DNA of 40,037 nt, from positions 1 to 40,037 of the forward strand of contig JAJZCM010000012.1 in NCBI GenBank assembly GCA_021846045.1, written 5' to 3'. The notes below the pieces were generated by a model. The model had not been told where the DNA came from. It saw only the letters and a program-made list of their open reading frames with translations, and did no database searches. The stretch is from a bacterium. GTDB taxonomy: Bacteria; Elusimicrobiota; Elusimicrobia; UBA1565; UBA9628. Position 1 is the stretch's first letter, and every line of letters starts with the position of its first letter. Shown here in pieces: positions 32,083-40,037 of the stretch. The translations under genes were made by a program, and so were the position numbers.

Positions 32083-32148
32083 CCGAATCATAACGTCTTT
32101 CCTGAAGATGCTTCGGCACGCTCTCGCTTCGCGAGCAAGGAACGCAGG
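32083..32148 (-). repeat. Inverted copy of a palindromic repeat, short form
   Basis: This 66-bp copy is the inverse of two arms of the repeat at 32679-32797: 31 nt identical and 34 nt with one mismatch. The middle 54 nt of the long copy are missing. It contains the hairpin CTCGC-TTC-GCGAG. A GGGGACAGTCCC palindrome follows it. Confidence 0.85.
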
Positions 32149-32164
32149 GGACAGTCCCTATTTC

Positions 32165-33067
32165 CTATTTTTGAGGATAAGGAAGCCCGCGCAAGGAAAA
32201 CTCGGCGCTGACATTCCCCAAGATGGCGTCTTCGCCAAAAGCGGCCATTTCAAGGCTTGCGGAGTTAAGCGTCTTTTTCCCGTCATGGATATTCAAGTGG
32301 GAAATGAAAATCTTTCCGGAACTCGCGTAATTCTCATTAAAGCCTATTTTACGCTTATCGAGCTGATGGGAATCTAAAAATTCTTCTTTTTGGTTTGGGC
32401 CCAGGATTGAGACCATTACGGGCTCAACTTTAACCAGACGCCCCTGGGAAATCAAAAATCTAAATTCCAGATGTTTGCGCAGTTCCTTTAAGGATTTGGG
32501 GAAAAGAGAAACGATCAACTCTCCATTTCTCGGGCTGCCGTAAAAAGCGGCGAAGACTTGAGCCAATGACCTGTGCCCTTTCAAAACTTTTCTAAGCGTC
32601 GTTTTTTTTGTTTTCTTATTTTTAATTTTCTCGACTACGTGCTCAATCTGGCGGACAAACAACGCGGATTTAAACCTTCTGCGTTCCTTGCTCGCGAAGC
32701 GAGAGCGTGTGACCGAGCGATATCGCGAGGAAATGCCGCTTCCAGAATTCGTTGGGAAGCGGCCCGAAGCATCTTCAGGAAAGGCGTTATGATTCGGCCT
32801 TTTTTTTTCTTTGAAAATTTGAATGGGTTTCCAATGCGCCGAATCCTTGGGGATAAAAACATCCGAAGGCCGCTTACGCTTTTTGTTTTTTTTCTTCAAA
32901 TGCTTCTTTAGATGCTTCTTTTTCTTGCCCTTGAAATGTTTGACGGAGGCCGCAGGATGAGACTTTAGCTTTTGAGACGCGGCTTGAGGCGTTTGAGCCG
33001 CTAAATCCCGGGGGAACTCACATAGAAAAAAAAGTCCCGCCATCAAAAATAAGAAAATTTTCTTCAC
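32165..33067 (-). CDS. Exported, very basic protein of unknown function
   Basis: A 300-residue protein with a signal peptide (KKIFLFLMAGLFFLCEFPRD then LAA-Q cleavage). Residues about 44-68 are a Lys-rich run with GKKKKHLKKHLKKKNKKRK. The middle (about 93-130, with HNAFPEDASGRFPT and FASKERRRF) is encoded by an in-frame palindromic repeat (32679-32797). The C-terminal half (about 150-300) looks folded, with ERGLIVSLFPKSLKELRKH-like helices and a beta-rich end, but I recognise no family. The GTG start at 33067 overlaps the valS stop (GTGA), so translation is coupled to valS. It is last in the minus-strand operon. Confidence 0.7.
   Translation of the reverse strand: MKKIFLFLMAGLFFLCEFPRDLAAQTPQAASQKLKSHPAASVKHFKGKKKKHLKKHLKKKNKKRKRPSDVFIPKDSAHWKPIQIFKEKKRPNHNAFPEDASGRFPTNSGSGISSRYRSVTRSRFASKERRRFKSALFVRQIEHVVEKIKNKKTKKTTLRKVLKGHRSLAQVFAAFYGSPRNGELIVSLFPKSLKELRKHLEFRFLISQGRLVKVEPVMVSILGPNQKEEFLDSHQLDKRKIGFNENYASSGKIFISHLNIHDGKKTLNSASLEMAAFGEDAILGNVSAEFSLRGLPYPQK
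32679..32797 (+). repeat. Palindromic repeat inside a coding region, long form
   Basis: A 119-bp element with stems GCTCGCGAAGCGAGAGC and GCCGCTTC..GAAGCGGC. Its outer arms (31 and 34 nt) recur inverted at 32083-32148. It lies in frame inside the exported basic protein gene and adds about 39 codons. Confidence 0.85.
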
Positions 33068-35769
33068 GAGAGAGCCTTGAGGAATTCTTCAAGACGAGCT
33101 TTTTTAGACCGCGCCGCTTCATACAGCAAACGAGTTTCAGACACATCTTCCGGCGCCGCCTTTGAAATGTAGTTGGGGTCCGATAGCTTTTGAGATAATT
33201 TATTGATATCGCTTTCAATACGAGCAAGTTCTTTTTTCAGACGTTCGGATACTTGTTTAAAATCATGCCCCTGAAGGGGGACATATAAATTGAAATGCGG
33301 GGTAATGGCCGCTGCAAAGTTAAGGGGAGCTTCAAGGAATTCGATGCGATCGCACTGAGCCAGAGTTTTAAGGTATTGCGGATAATCTTTGAGGAAATTG
33401 CGCTCATTTTCCGATCCCTGCTTGCTCCAAACAGAAACAGACTGCCATCTTATTCCCGGAGAAATTCCAAGCCCCGAGCGCAAGGAACGCAGGGACGCGA
33501 CCGCTTCAATTAAAGCCGTCATCCCTTTTTGGTTTTCTTCCGTTTCTTTGACTTCCGGCGCGAGTGGAAAGCGGGAATTGATCAAATAATCAGCCGGTTC
33601 GGCGTCCCAATTTTTCAAGACTGAATAGATTTCTTCAGTTACAAAGGGCATCAAGGGATGAAGCATTTTAATGACGCCAATTAAAATTGTAATTAAAACG
33701 GTAAACGCCGTCTTTTTAGCTTCCAAATCTGCGCCTTGAAGCCTTAGTTTCGCGAGTTCTACATACCAATCGCAAAACTTATCCCACAAAAATTCATACA
33801 TTTGATCCGCCGCGCCGGCAAAATTGTAGACATCGATCTCTTGGCGAACGGAAGTTAGCGCCTTTTGATATTCGGACAATATCCAAACATCCGCCGCTTC
33901 CAATTGAGAATCCGTGGGGCTGTTTAATTTCTCAAGGTTCACCGCGTTCATCAAGGCAAAACGCGCCGTGTTCCACAGTTTGTTGGTGAAATTGCGTCCC
34001 GCAATCAACGAATCCTCGGAGAAGATGATGTCTTTCCCGGGACGCGCTTGGGAAATCAGGGAAAAACGAAGGGCATCGGTCCCGTATTTTTCCATCATTT
34101 GTATGGGGTCAACGACGTTTCCTAGGGACTTCGACATCTTTTTTCCCTTTTTGTCGCGAACGATGCCGTGAATGAAGGCTTCAGAAAACGGAACTGTTCC
34201 CGTCAAATAGAGTCCCATCATCTGCATACGAGCGACCCATAAATAGATAATTTCATAGCCCGTGACAAGAATTTTTGTTGGATAATAGCGCTCGATGTCC
34301 TCATTTTTTTCCGGCCAGCCAAAAACGGAAAAAGGCCAAAGGGCTGAGGAAAACCAAGTGTCTAAAACATCGGGGTCTTGCATAAATTCCGCGTGACCGC
34401 AAATAGGGCAGGTTGCGGGTTTTTCCCTTGAAACTACTCCCTTGAGATTAGGAACCTGATGAAAAGAAACGTCCCGGGAAAGGGCGTTGCATTTGAGACA
34501 ATACCAAACGGGAATTTCATGTCCCCACCAAATCTGGCGGGATACGCACCAATCGTTCATCCCACTCAGCCAATCCCAATAAGGCTTTTCCCATGAATGA
34601 GGGTGAATTTTAAATTTTCCTTCCTCCAGAGCTTTTAACGCCCCCACAGCCAAGTCATGGGTTTTAACAAACCACTGCTGCGACAAGAGGGGCTCGATAA
34701 TTTCCTGGCAGCGATAGCAAATTCCGACCGCATGCGGGTGGGGTTCGGTCTTCTCCAAAAAGCCTTGAGATTCCAAGTCCTGAATAATTTTTTTGCGCGC
34801 TTCTTCCCTGGATATTCCGGCATAAACTCCGCCTTCTTCCGTAATCTTTCCAACGGGAGATATGACTTTGATTCGGGACAGTTGATGGCGAAGGCCCATC
34901 TCAAAGTCATTGGGATCATGCGCGGGCGTGACTTTAACCGCTCCCGTTCCAAAAGAAGAATCGACGAAAGCGTCGGCAATTACCGGAATTTCACGGTTCA
35001 TCAAGGGAAGGCGGAGTTTTTTTCCGATCAAGCCTTGATAGCGCTTATCATCGGGGTGAACGGCCACGGCCGTGTCGCCCAACATGGTCTCCGGACGAGT
35101 CGTGGCAACAACCAGCCCTGCGCCGCCCGAAACCTCTTGATAACGGATATGCCAGAGATTTCCTTTTCTTTCTTCATGCTCGACTTCAATATCGGACAAA
35201 GCCGTCCCGCACCGGATGCACCAATTGACCAAGCGTTCCCCGCGATAAAGGCGGTCGTCATCCCACAATTTTTTAAACGCATGAAAAACGGCGGTTTTCC
35301 GCCGTTCATCCAGAGTGAACGCCTCGCGGCTAAAATCGAGAGAACACCCAAGTTTTTTAAGTTGTCCTAAAATCGTTTTTTTGCAGTTAGCCGTCCACTC
35401 CTCCATCCTATTCGTAAAGGCTTCGCGCCCCAGTTTGCCGCGCGAGGTATTTTCCGCCTTTAAAATTTTTTCCATGACGGTTTGGGTGGCAATGCCCCCG
35501 TGATCGGTCCCCGGCGCCCAACAGACGTCTTTTCCCGACATTCTCTTTGCGCGGGCCAAAAAATCTTGAATGGTGTTGTTGAGGGCGTGCCCAATATGAA
35601 GGGCGCCCGTCACGTTCGGCGGGGGGATGACCAGAGAAAAAGATTCTTTTTTAAAATTGGGATAGGAATTAAAAATTCCGGATTCCGCCCAACTTGAGAC
35701 CCAATGGTCTTCAACATCTTTGGGGACATAAGCTTTATCCCATTTTTTTTGTTCCAAGTTCTCGTTCAT
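33064..35769 (-). CDS. valS: Valyl-tRNA synthetase
   Basis: A 901-residue class I synthetase of normal length. PPPNVTGALHIGHALNN carries the HIGH motif, and KMSKSLGNVVDP the KMSKS motif. The editing domain block is present (TTRPETMLGDTAVAVHPDD), as is the GTDHGGIATQ motif, and the C-terminal coiled coil (about 835-900) is typical of ValRS. It attaches valine to tRNA-Val, whose CAC isoacceptor is at 25558. The ATG overlaps the response-regulator stop by 4 nt. The GTG of the exported protein overlaps its own stop. Confidence 0.97.
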   Translation of the reverse strand: MNENLEQKKWDKAYVPKDVEDHWVSSWAESGIFNSYPNFKKESFSLVIPPPNVTGALHIGHALNNTIQDFLARAKRMSGKDVCWAPGTDHGGIATQTVMEKILKAENTSRGKLGREAFTNRMEEWTANCKKTILGQLKKLGCSLDFSREAFTLDERRKTAVFHAFKKLWDDDRLYRGERLVNWCIRCGTALSDIEVEHEERKGNLWHIRYQEVSGGAGLVVATTRPETMLGDTAVAVHPDDKRYQGLIGKKLRLPLMNREIPVIADAFVDSSFGTGAVKVTPAHDPNDFEMGLRHQLSRIKVISPVGKITEEGGVYAGISREEARKKIIQDLESQGFLEKTEPHPHAVGICYRCQEIIEPLLSQQWFVKTHDLAVGALKALEEGKFKIHPHSWEKPYWDWLSGMNDWCVSRQIWWGHEIPVWYCLKCNALSRDVSFHQVPNLKGVVSREKPATCPICGHAEFMQDPDVLDTWFSSALWPFSVFGWPEKNEDIERYYPTKILVTGYEIIYLWVARMQMMGLYLTGTVPFSEAFIHGIVRDKKGKKMSKSLGNVVDPIQMMEKYGTDALRFSLISQARPGKDIIFSEDSLIAGRNFTNKLWNTARFALMNAVNLEKLNSPTDSQLEAADVWILSEYQKALTSVRQEIDVYNFAGAADQMYEFLWDKFCDWYVELAKLRLQGADLEAKKTAFTVLITILIGVIKMLHPLMPFVTEEIYSVLKNWDAEPADYLINSRFPLAPEVKETEENQKGMTALIEAVASLRSLRSGLGISPGIRWQSVSVWSKQGSENERNFLKDYPQYLKTLAQCDRIEFLEAPLNFAAAITPHFNLYVPLQGHDFKQVSERLKKELARIESDINKLSQKLSDPNYISKAAPEDVSETRLLYEAARSKKARLEEFLKALS

Positions 35770-36149
35770 TTTTTTAAATAAGATTTAATTTTAGCGATCA
35801 AGAGATTGACATCAATGGGTTTGACCACATATTCAGCGGCCCCGGCATCAACACCGGCCAAGCGATCAATTTTTTCTGTTGAAGAAGTAAACAGGATGAC
35901 CGGAGTGTCTTTGGTTTTTGAATTTCCTTTGAGTTTTCGACAAAGATCCAAGCCGCTAAAATCCCGAATATAGAGATCGAGTAAAATAATGTCGGCGTCG
36001 GACGCTTCAGCTTTTTGAACGAAATCCGGCCCGGGGATATCGAGAGTCTCTACCTCCATCCCCGCCCAGCGAATCGCGGCGCCGACAGCCTCACGCAAAA
36101 GCTCATCGTCGTCAACCAACAGAACTTTAGCTTTCTTTTCCATTTTCAC
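35766..36149 (-). CDS. Single-domain response regulator (CheY-like receiver)
   Basis: A 127-residue receiver domain with no output domain. The acidic pair Asp13/Asp14, phospho-acceptor Asp58 (ILLDLY), Thr88 and Lys110 (VVKPID) are all present. It should be phosphorylated by a histidine kinase, but none is in the window. GAGGTG lies about 8 nt before the ATG. It lies 3 nt after the PIN/PhoH gene and overlaps valS by 4 nt. Confidence 0.93.
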   Translation of the reverse strand: MKMEKKAKVLLVDDDELLREAVGAAIRWAGMEVETLDIPGPDFVQKAEASDADIILLDLYIRDFSGLDLCRKLKGNSKTKDTPVILFTSSTEKIDRLAGVDAGAAEYVVKPIDVNLLIAKIKSYLKK

Positions 36150-36152
36150 ACC

Positions 36153-37457
36153 TCACAACAGATCGGAAGCGAGAGCCGCCAAAAGGCTTCTTTCGCTCTT
36201 GGTAAAAGTCACGTGCCCGTAAAGGCCTTGCCCCTTAAAGCGTTCGACCAAATAGGTCAACCCGTTGGAAGCGGAGTCTAAATAATAATTATCTATTTGA
36301 TAGGGGTCTCCCGTCAAAACTATTTTCGCGCCTTGCCCCGCGCGCGAAATAATCGTCTTCATTTCATGCGGAGTTAGATTCTGGGCGTCATCAATAATAA
36401 TGAAAAGATTTGGAAGAGTGCGGCCTCTTAAATAGGTCACGGCCTCAATTTCAAGCACTCCTTCTTCCATCAGCATTTGGATGTCCATGTCGGAAGTTTC
36501 AAGAGAGCCGTGTGGACGCTCCAAAAGATAGCTTAAATTATCGTAGATGGCTCCCATCCAGTTTGTCAACTTCTCTTCCTTGGTTCCGGGCAAAAAGCCG
36601 ATGTCGTGCCCGACCGCAACAATCGGGCGACCGACAAAGATGCGGCGATAATATTTCTCTTCAAGAGTCTGCTGCAAGGCCGTTGCCAAAGCCAGCAAGG
36701 TTTTTCCCGATCCCGCCAGTCCCACCAAGGTCACTAACTGAATGTCTTTGTTAAGCAAAAGCTCCAGCGCGAAACGTTGTTCAACGTTCAAGGGTTTAAT
36801 TCCCCAAGGAACGGAATCCGCATGGGAAAGAGGCAAGAGGTTTCCCGTTTTCTTATCAAATCTCGTCAAAGCTGTTTGCGACTGAGAGGCCCTAAGAAGA
36901 ATAAATTCATTGGGCGCCGCCTCAATCTTCAAATCGGAAGCCGGTATTTTCTTTTCTTTATAGAACCGGTCAATGACCGAGGGCTCAACCGGCTCTTCTC
37001 TCCAACCGGAATAAAGTTCGGAAACGTCGACTTTTTGCTTTTCGTAGTCCTCGGTCTGAAGGCCCAAGGCGTCTGCCTTGATGCGAAGGTTGATGTCCTT
37101 GGAAATAAAGACGACGTCTTCTTCGGTATTGCTTAGATAAAGAGCGCAGCCTAAAATGGCATTGTCTTTATGCTGAATCGGAAGCTCTTTGGGCAGATTG
37201 GAAACGGTTTTAAGTTCCACTTTAAGTTTGCTGCCGTTTTCTAAATTAACCCAGTCGGAAAGTCGCCCGTTGCGGCGAAGCTCGTCTAATTTTCTAGCCA
37301 CCAATCGAGCGGAACGTCCGCGTTCGTCATTGGAGCGCTTAAAAGAATCCATCTCCTCAATGACGCCCAAAGGAATAACGACCCTAGCTCCGGCAAAAGA
37401 AAATGGAGCCAGCGGGTCATGCAAAATAACGTTGGTGTCCAAAACAAATGTCTTCAT
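36153..37457 (-). CDS. PIN-domain/PhoH-like ATPase fusion
   Basis: A 434-residue protein. Residues 1-135 are a PIN domain (FVLDTNVILHDP opening, VIEEMDSFKR, later acidic VFISKDINLR). Residues about 215-430 are a PhoH ATPase with Walker A GLAGSGKT (246-253) and a Walker B-like FIIIDDAQNLT. PhoH2-type fusions are reported as RNA helicase/nuclease. The start ATG overlaps the hemW stop by 4 nt and has a GAGGTAG ribosome site. Family call firm; cellular role inferred. Confidence 0.93.
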   Translation of the reverse strand: MKTFVLDTNVILHDPLAPFSFAGARVVIPLGVIEEMDSFKRSNDERGRSARLVARKLDELRRNGRLSDWVNLENGSKLKVELKTVSNLPKELPIQHKDNAILGCALYLSNTEEDVVFISKDINLRIKADALGLQTEDYEKQKVDVSELYSGWREEPVEPSVIDRFYKEKKIPASDLKIEAAPNEFILLRASQSQTALTRFDKKTGNLLPLSHADSVPWGIKPLNVEQRFALELLLNKDIQLVTLVGLAGSGKTLLALATALQQTLEEKYYRRIFVGRPIVAVGHDIGFLPGTKEEKLTNWMGAIYDNLSYLLERPHGSLETSDMDIQMLMEEGVLEIEAVTYLRGRTLPNLFIIIDDAQNLTPHEMKTIISRAGQGAKIVLTGDPYQIDNYYLDSASNGLTYLVERFKGQGLYGHVTFTKSERSLLAALASDLL

Positions 37458-38620
37458 GAAGCTACCTCGCTAAGGGCCCGAAGTTGTGTTCGCTCAAAGG
37501 GGGGCACAAATTCCATAAATACCTGGTTGGCCACAAACAACCCTTCTTTCGTCAATCTGAAAACGTCTCCGCGCCTTTCAATGAGGCCTCGGTCCATTAA
37601 GGAGATCCATTGGTGAGCGAGAACTCGAAGCGACTCCTGAGAAGGGGCATATCCTTCAAGCATTCGCAGTCCCAAAAAAGCCATTTCACCCAACCGTTCG
37701 ACTCCTTCCAGTTTTTCAGAGGAAGAGACGGGAATTTGTCCTGATTCCAGTTTTACGCAGTACGAAATAAGCCGGTCCTCATTCACCCTTCGCGCTCCAT
37801 TTAAATAAGAAGCCGCTCCACAGCCGAGGCCCAGATACTCCCCGTTTCTCCAATAAATCTTATTATGCAAAGATTCCGAACCCAAACGCGCGAAATTCGA
37901 TATTTCATAATGGAAAAAGCCGGCTTCTTTTAATATTTCAATGGAGCGTTCAAACATTTCCCTGGCTAGATTCTCGTCGACTTTGACTTCTCTTTTTGAA
38001 AATAAAGTCCAATCTTCAACCTGAAGGCCGTAAAGGGAGAGGTGTTCCGGAAAAAAATCGAGGATTTGTTTTAACGTCTGAAGATGATCTTGAAGGCTTT
38101 GATCGGGAAGGCCGTACATCAAATCAACAGAAACTGAAAAGCCGCCTGTTTTTTTAACGTTTGAAAAAACGGCGAGGAAATCTTCGGGCGAATGCCGACG
38201 CCCGATTGATTTAAGCAGACGGGCATCAAGAGTTTGAAGCCCAAGGCTAATCCGATTAACCCCGGACTCCTTTAAAATTTTAATCTTCTCCGCATTGAGG
38301 CTTTCGGGATTAGCTTCAAAAGTCGCTTCTTTAAAATCAGCATGGGGAAAACGGGCGCGAATGGTTTTAAAAATGGCTTCTAATTCTTCTTCCGAGAGTT
38401 CCGAGGGCGTTCCGCCGCCGATGTAAAGGGTATCCGGCTTAAAATCAGGAAAAAAGGACGCTTCTTTATCCAAGGCGGACAAATAACGGGAAACCGTTTT
38501 TTTTTGTCCGGAAAACGCCGTAAAATCGCAATAGAAGCACTTAATAGAGCAGAAAGGAATGTGCAGATAAAGCCCGCGCAGCGGTTTCAATAAAGTCCTA
38601 TGTTCCGACAGGAGCGACAT
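37454..38620 (-). CDS. hemW: Radical SAM heme chaperone HemW
   Basis: A 388-residue protein from the ATG at 38620. The radical SAM cysteines are Cys24, Cys28 and Cys31 (CSIKCFYC). The LYIGGGTPS and NRISLGLQTLD blocks follow. The HNKIYW motif matches the HemW HNxxYW signature, which separates it from true coproporphyrinogen oxidase HemN. It binds heme and delivers it to respiratory proteins. It overlaps speA by 23 nt; a longer frame to 38665 would add residues with no family match. Confidence 0.93.
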   Translation of the reverse strand: MSLLSEHRTLLKPLRGLYLHIPFCSIKCFYCDFTAFSGQKKTVSRYLSALDKEASFFPDFKPDTLYIGGGTPSELSEEELEAIFKTIRARFPHADFKEATFEANPESLNAEKIKILKESGVNRISLGLQTLDARLLKSIGRRHSPEDFLAVFSNVKKTGGFSVSVDLMYGLPDQSLQDHLQTLKQILDFFPEHLSLYGLQVEDWTLFSKREVKVDENLAREMFERSIEILKEAGFFHYEISNFARLGSESLHNKIYWRNGEYLGLGCGAASYLNGARRVNEDRLISYCVKLESGQIPVSSSEKLEGVERLGEMAFLGLRMLEGYAPSQESLRVLAHQWISLMDRGLIERRGDVFRLTKEGLFVANQVFMEFVPPFERTQLRALSEVAS

Positions 38621-40037
38621 CGGTTGCGCGTCGAGACCAGGCCTTCGGAGTGTTCCCATAATCAATATAGGTATATTTTTTCATCGCCGCTTCATACTCA
38701 TCGAGCAAATCGACGCCTTCACGAGGCTTCATCGCGCCCAAACGAACCCGTGAATCAATAGCGGATTTAAGCATTTTGACCAACTCAAAGTCGCTGTATT
38801 GAATACTCTGGAGAACATCGCGAACATTTTGCCCTTGAATCATTTCCTCTATGTAATATCCCGATGGCTCCGTTGAGTCTTCAAAAACATGAACTTCGCT
38901 AACCCGACCGAAAAGATTGTGGATATCTCCCATGGTCGCCTGATAAGCGCCCATCAGAAAAACGCCCAAATAATAAGGATCCCCGGCTTTAATTGGATGA
39001 AGGGGGAGAGTTCCGCCCGCTTTTCGGTGACAAGCAAATTGAGAAATCTTCCCATCGGAATCGCAAGTGATATCCACTAGAGCCGCGCGCTGGGTCGGCT
39101 CATCGTTTAAGCGTTCCAAAGGCATGATGGGAAAAAGCTGCCCAATGGCCCAACTGTCAGGAAGCGATTGGAAAATAGAGAAATTGCACAAGTACTGATC
39201 GCGCAAAGCCTTAGACATTTCAAGAATATCTTCGGGGACATCTTTAATTTTAGCGAGCACGCCCCCAATTTCCCGGCAAAGACCCCAAAAAAGCGTTTCC
39301 GCCTTGGCCCGGTCTTCAAGGCCCAGGTATCCCAAATTAAACAGGGAAAACGCCTCATCTCGCTTTTGAACGGCTTGGTGATAACTCTCGACAATTGTCT
39401 TAGGGCTCAAGTCCGCGAAAAGAGAACGCAGGGACTTAACGATCTCGTTCTCATCTTCCGTGGGGGGAAACTCAGTGGGCCGGGCGCCACCTTCAATGAA
39501 CCCAAAGACGTTCACCGCCAACATGGAGTGATGAGCGACTAGGGAACGCCCCGATTCGGTCACGATATGCGGCTCGGGCACTTTCTCTTGACGGCACACT
39601 TCTTGAATTGTCATTACCAAAGCCCGCGCATATTCTCTCAAATTGTAATTGACGGAACTATCAACCGAGGAATGAGAGCCGTCGTAATCAACCCCCAAGC
39701 CGCCGCCGCAGTCGATATATTCCATCTCAACGCCCATCTTGCGGAGTTTTGCATAGACCCGCGAGGCTTCTTTGACGGCGTCTTTAATCGTCTGAATGTT
39801 GGTGATTTGAGACCCGATGTGAAAATGCAAAAGCTTGGCGGAGGAAATAAGTCCGGCGGCTCGAAGCTCGGAGACGACTTCCAGAATTTCAGAGGTTGTC
39901 AGCCCGAACTTTGCCGAGTGTCCGCTGGAGTATTTCCATTTTCCGCTTCCTTCAGTTTGAAGTCGAACGCGAATTCCAATCATCGGAACCACATTGAGAT
40001 CCTTAGCGGCCTTAATTAGAAGCGCAAGTTCCCCGGG
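38598..40037 (-). CDS. speA: Biosynthetic arginine decarboxylase SpeA, 5'-truncated
   Basis: The frame is open to the window edge, so the N-terminal part (with the PLP lysine) lies beyond 40037; about 479 residues are visible. GIRVRLQTEGSGKW, HFHIGSQITNI, EYIDCGGGLGVDYDGS, and TESGRSLVAHHS are hallmark SpeA blocks, and IPTMPLERL-like and HLFGRVSEVHVF regions follow. It converts arginine to agmatine in polyamine synthesis. Full-length SpeA is about 630-660 residues. A GTG at 39992 is internal, not the start, because upstream codons (ELALLIKAAKDLN) match the family. It is upstream of hemW. Confidence 0.93.
   Translation of the reverse strand, partial: PGELALLIKAAKDLNVVPMIGIRVRLQTEGSGKWKYSSGHSAKFGLTTSEILEVVSELRAAGLISSAKLLHFHIGSQITNIQTIKDAVKEASRVYAKLRKMGVEMEYIDCGGGLGVDYDGSHSSVDSSVNYNLREYARALVMTIQEVCRQEKVPEPHIVTESGRSLVAHHSMLAVNVFGFIEGGARPTEFPPTEDENEIVKSLRSLFADLSPKTIVESYHQAVQKRDEAFSLFNLGYLGLEDRAKAETLFWGLCREIGGVLAKIKDVPEDILEMSKALRDQYLCNFSIFQSLPDSWAIGQLFPIMPLERLNDEPTQRAALVDITCDSDGKISQFACHRKAGGTLPLHPIKAGDPYYLGVFLMGAYQATMGDIHNLFGRVSEVHVFEDSTEPSGYYIEEMIQGQNVRDVLQSIQYSDFELVKMLKSAIDSRVRLGAMKPREGVDLLDEYEAAMKKYTYIDYGNTPKAWSRRATDVAPVGT

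Noticed and set aside
33470-33495. Possible further copy of the 32679 repeat (AAGGAACGCAGGG) in valS, and a similar one near 39425 in speA
   Set aside because: Only 8-13 nt match, and in both genes the bases are explained by the normal Leu-Arg-Ser codons of the protein.
34657-35370. 237-codon open frame on the plus strand
   Set aside because: It is antisense to valS, whose motifs are intact; no signal or domain is visible in it.
1-40037. CRISPR array, prophage or rRNA
   Set aside because: No series of evenly spaced direct repeats, phage genes or rRNA sequence is visible in the window.

Overview
The window is a gene-dense piece of a bacterial chromosome, roughly half G+C, with start/stop overlaps between most neighbouring genes. 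Exported proteins with a PorV-like outer-membrane partner, a 14-subunit-type NADH dehydrogenase and several signal-peptide proteins point to a Gram-negative (diderm), respiring bacterium. The mix of a PorV-like protein, a C-terminal-sorting-domain protease, CHASE2 cyclase, TMTC-like TPR protein and many small palindromic repeats suggests an uncultured lineage such as Elusimicrobiota or an FCB/PVC relative. That assignment is inference; there is no rRNA marker here.

Layout. 1-3208 (+): the 3' part of a secreted sedolisin (S53) protease overlapping a PorV/UPF0164-like gene. 3285-14312 (+): a rearranged complex I locus in the order nuoJ-K-L-M-N-A-B-C-D, then an MntA/HepT-type nucleotidyltransferase-HEPN toxin-antitoxin pair, then nuoE, then a 278-bp gap with a candidate minus-strand structured RNA and a palindromic repeat, then nuoF. 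nuoG, nuoH and nuoI are absent. 14313-14532: a repeated double-hairpin motif and an IS3-family transposase remnant. 14533-17160 (-): mgtA, with a miniature inverted-repeat element inserted just upstream of its start and flanked by an 11-bp target duplication. 17320-22100 (+): an AI-2E-type permease, a HEAT-repeat exported protein, a CHASE2 adenylate/guanylate cyclase and a DUF3307 membrane protein. 22110-25544 (+): a second copy of the same miniature element, a thiolase, histidine ammonia-lyase and a conserved-TM-helix channel-like protein. 25558-25629 (-): tRNA-Val(CAC). 25662-32075 (+): a TMTC-like membrane/TPR protein, a small exported protein that appears to start with ATA, and a homogentisate-type aromatic catabolic run (FAH, HGD, flavin reductase-like protein, HPPD-like VOC protein). 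32083-40037 (-): a tightly coupled operon reading speA-hemW-PIN/PhoH-response regulator-valS-exported basic protein; the last gene carries an in-frame palindromic repeat with an inverted copy just outside its 3' end.

How the genes work together. The membrane (J-N, A) and peripheral (B-F) complex I subunits would form a proton-pumping NADH:quinone oxidoreductase if G, H and I are encoded elsewhere. HutH and the HPPD/HGD/FAH run suggest use of histidine and tyrosine as carbon sources, and the thiolase could process acetoacetyl-CoA derived from tyrosine breakdown. No stretch longer than 300 bases lacks a feature.

The most unusual points are the toxin-antitoxin pair translationally coupled inside the nuo operon, the 6S-like RNA candidate between nuoE and nuoF, the miniature elements with target duplications (one duplicating a ribosome binding site), a repeated two-hairpin motif with fixed spacing, three promoters whose -10 box lies exactly 6 nt before an ATG (predicting leaderless mRNAs), and the inverted repeat pair that could flip the 3' half of an exported-protein gene.
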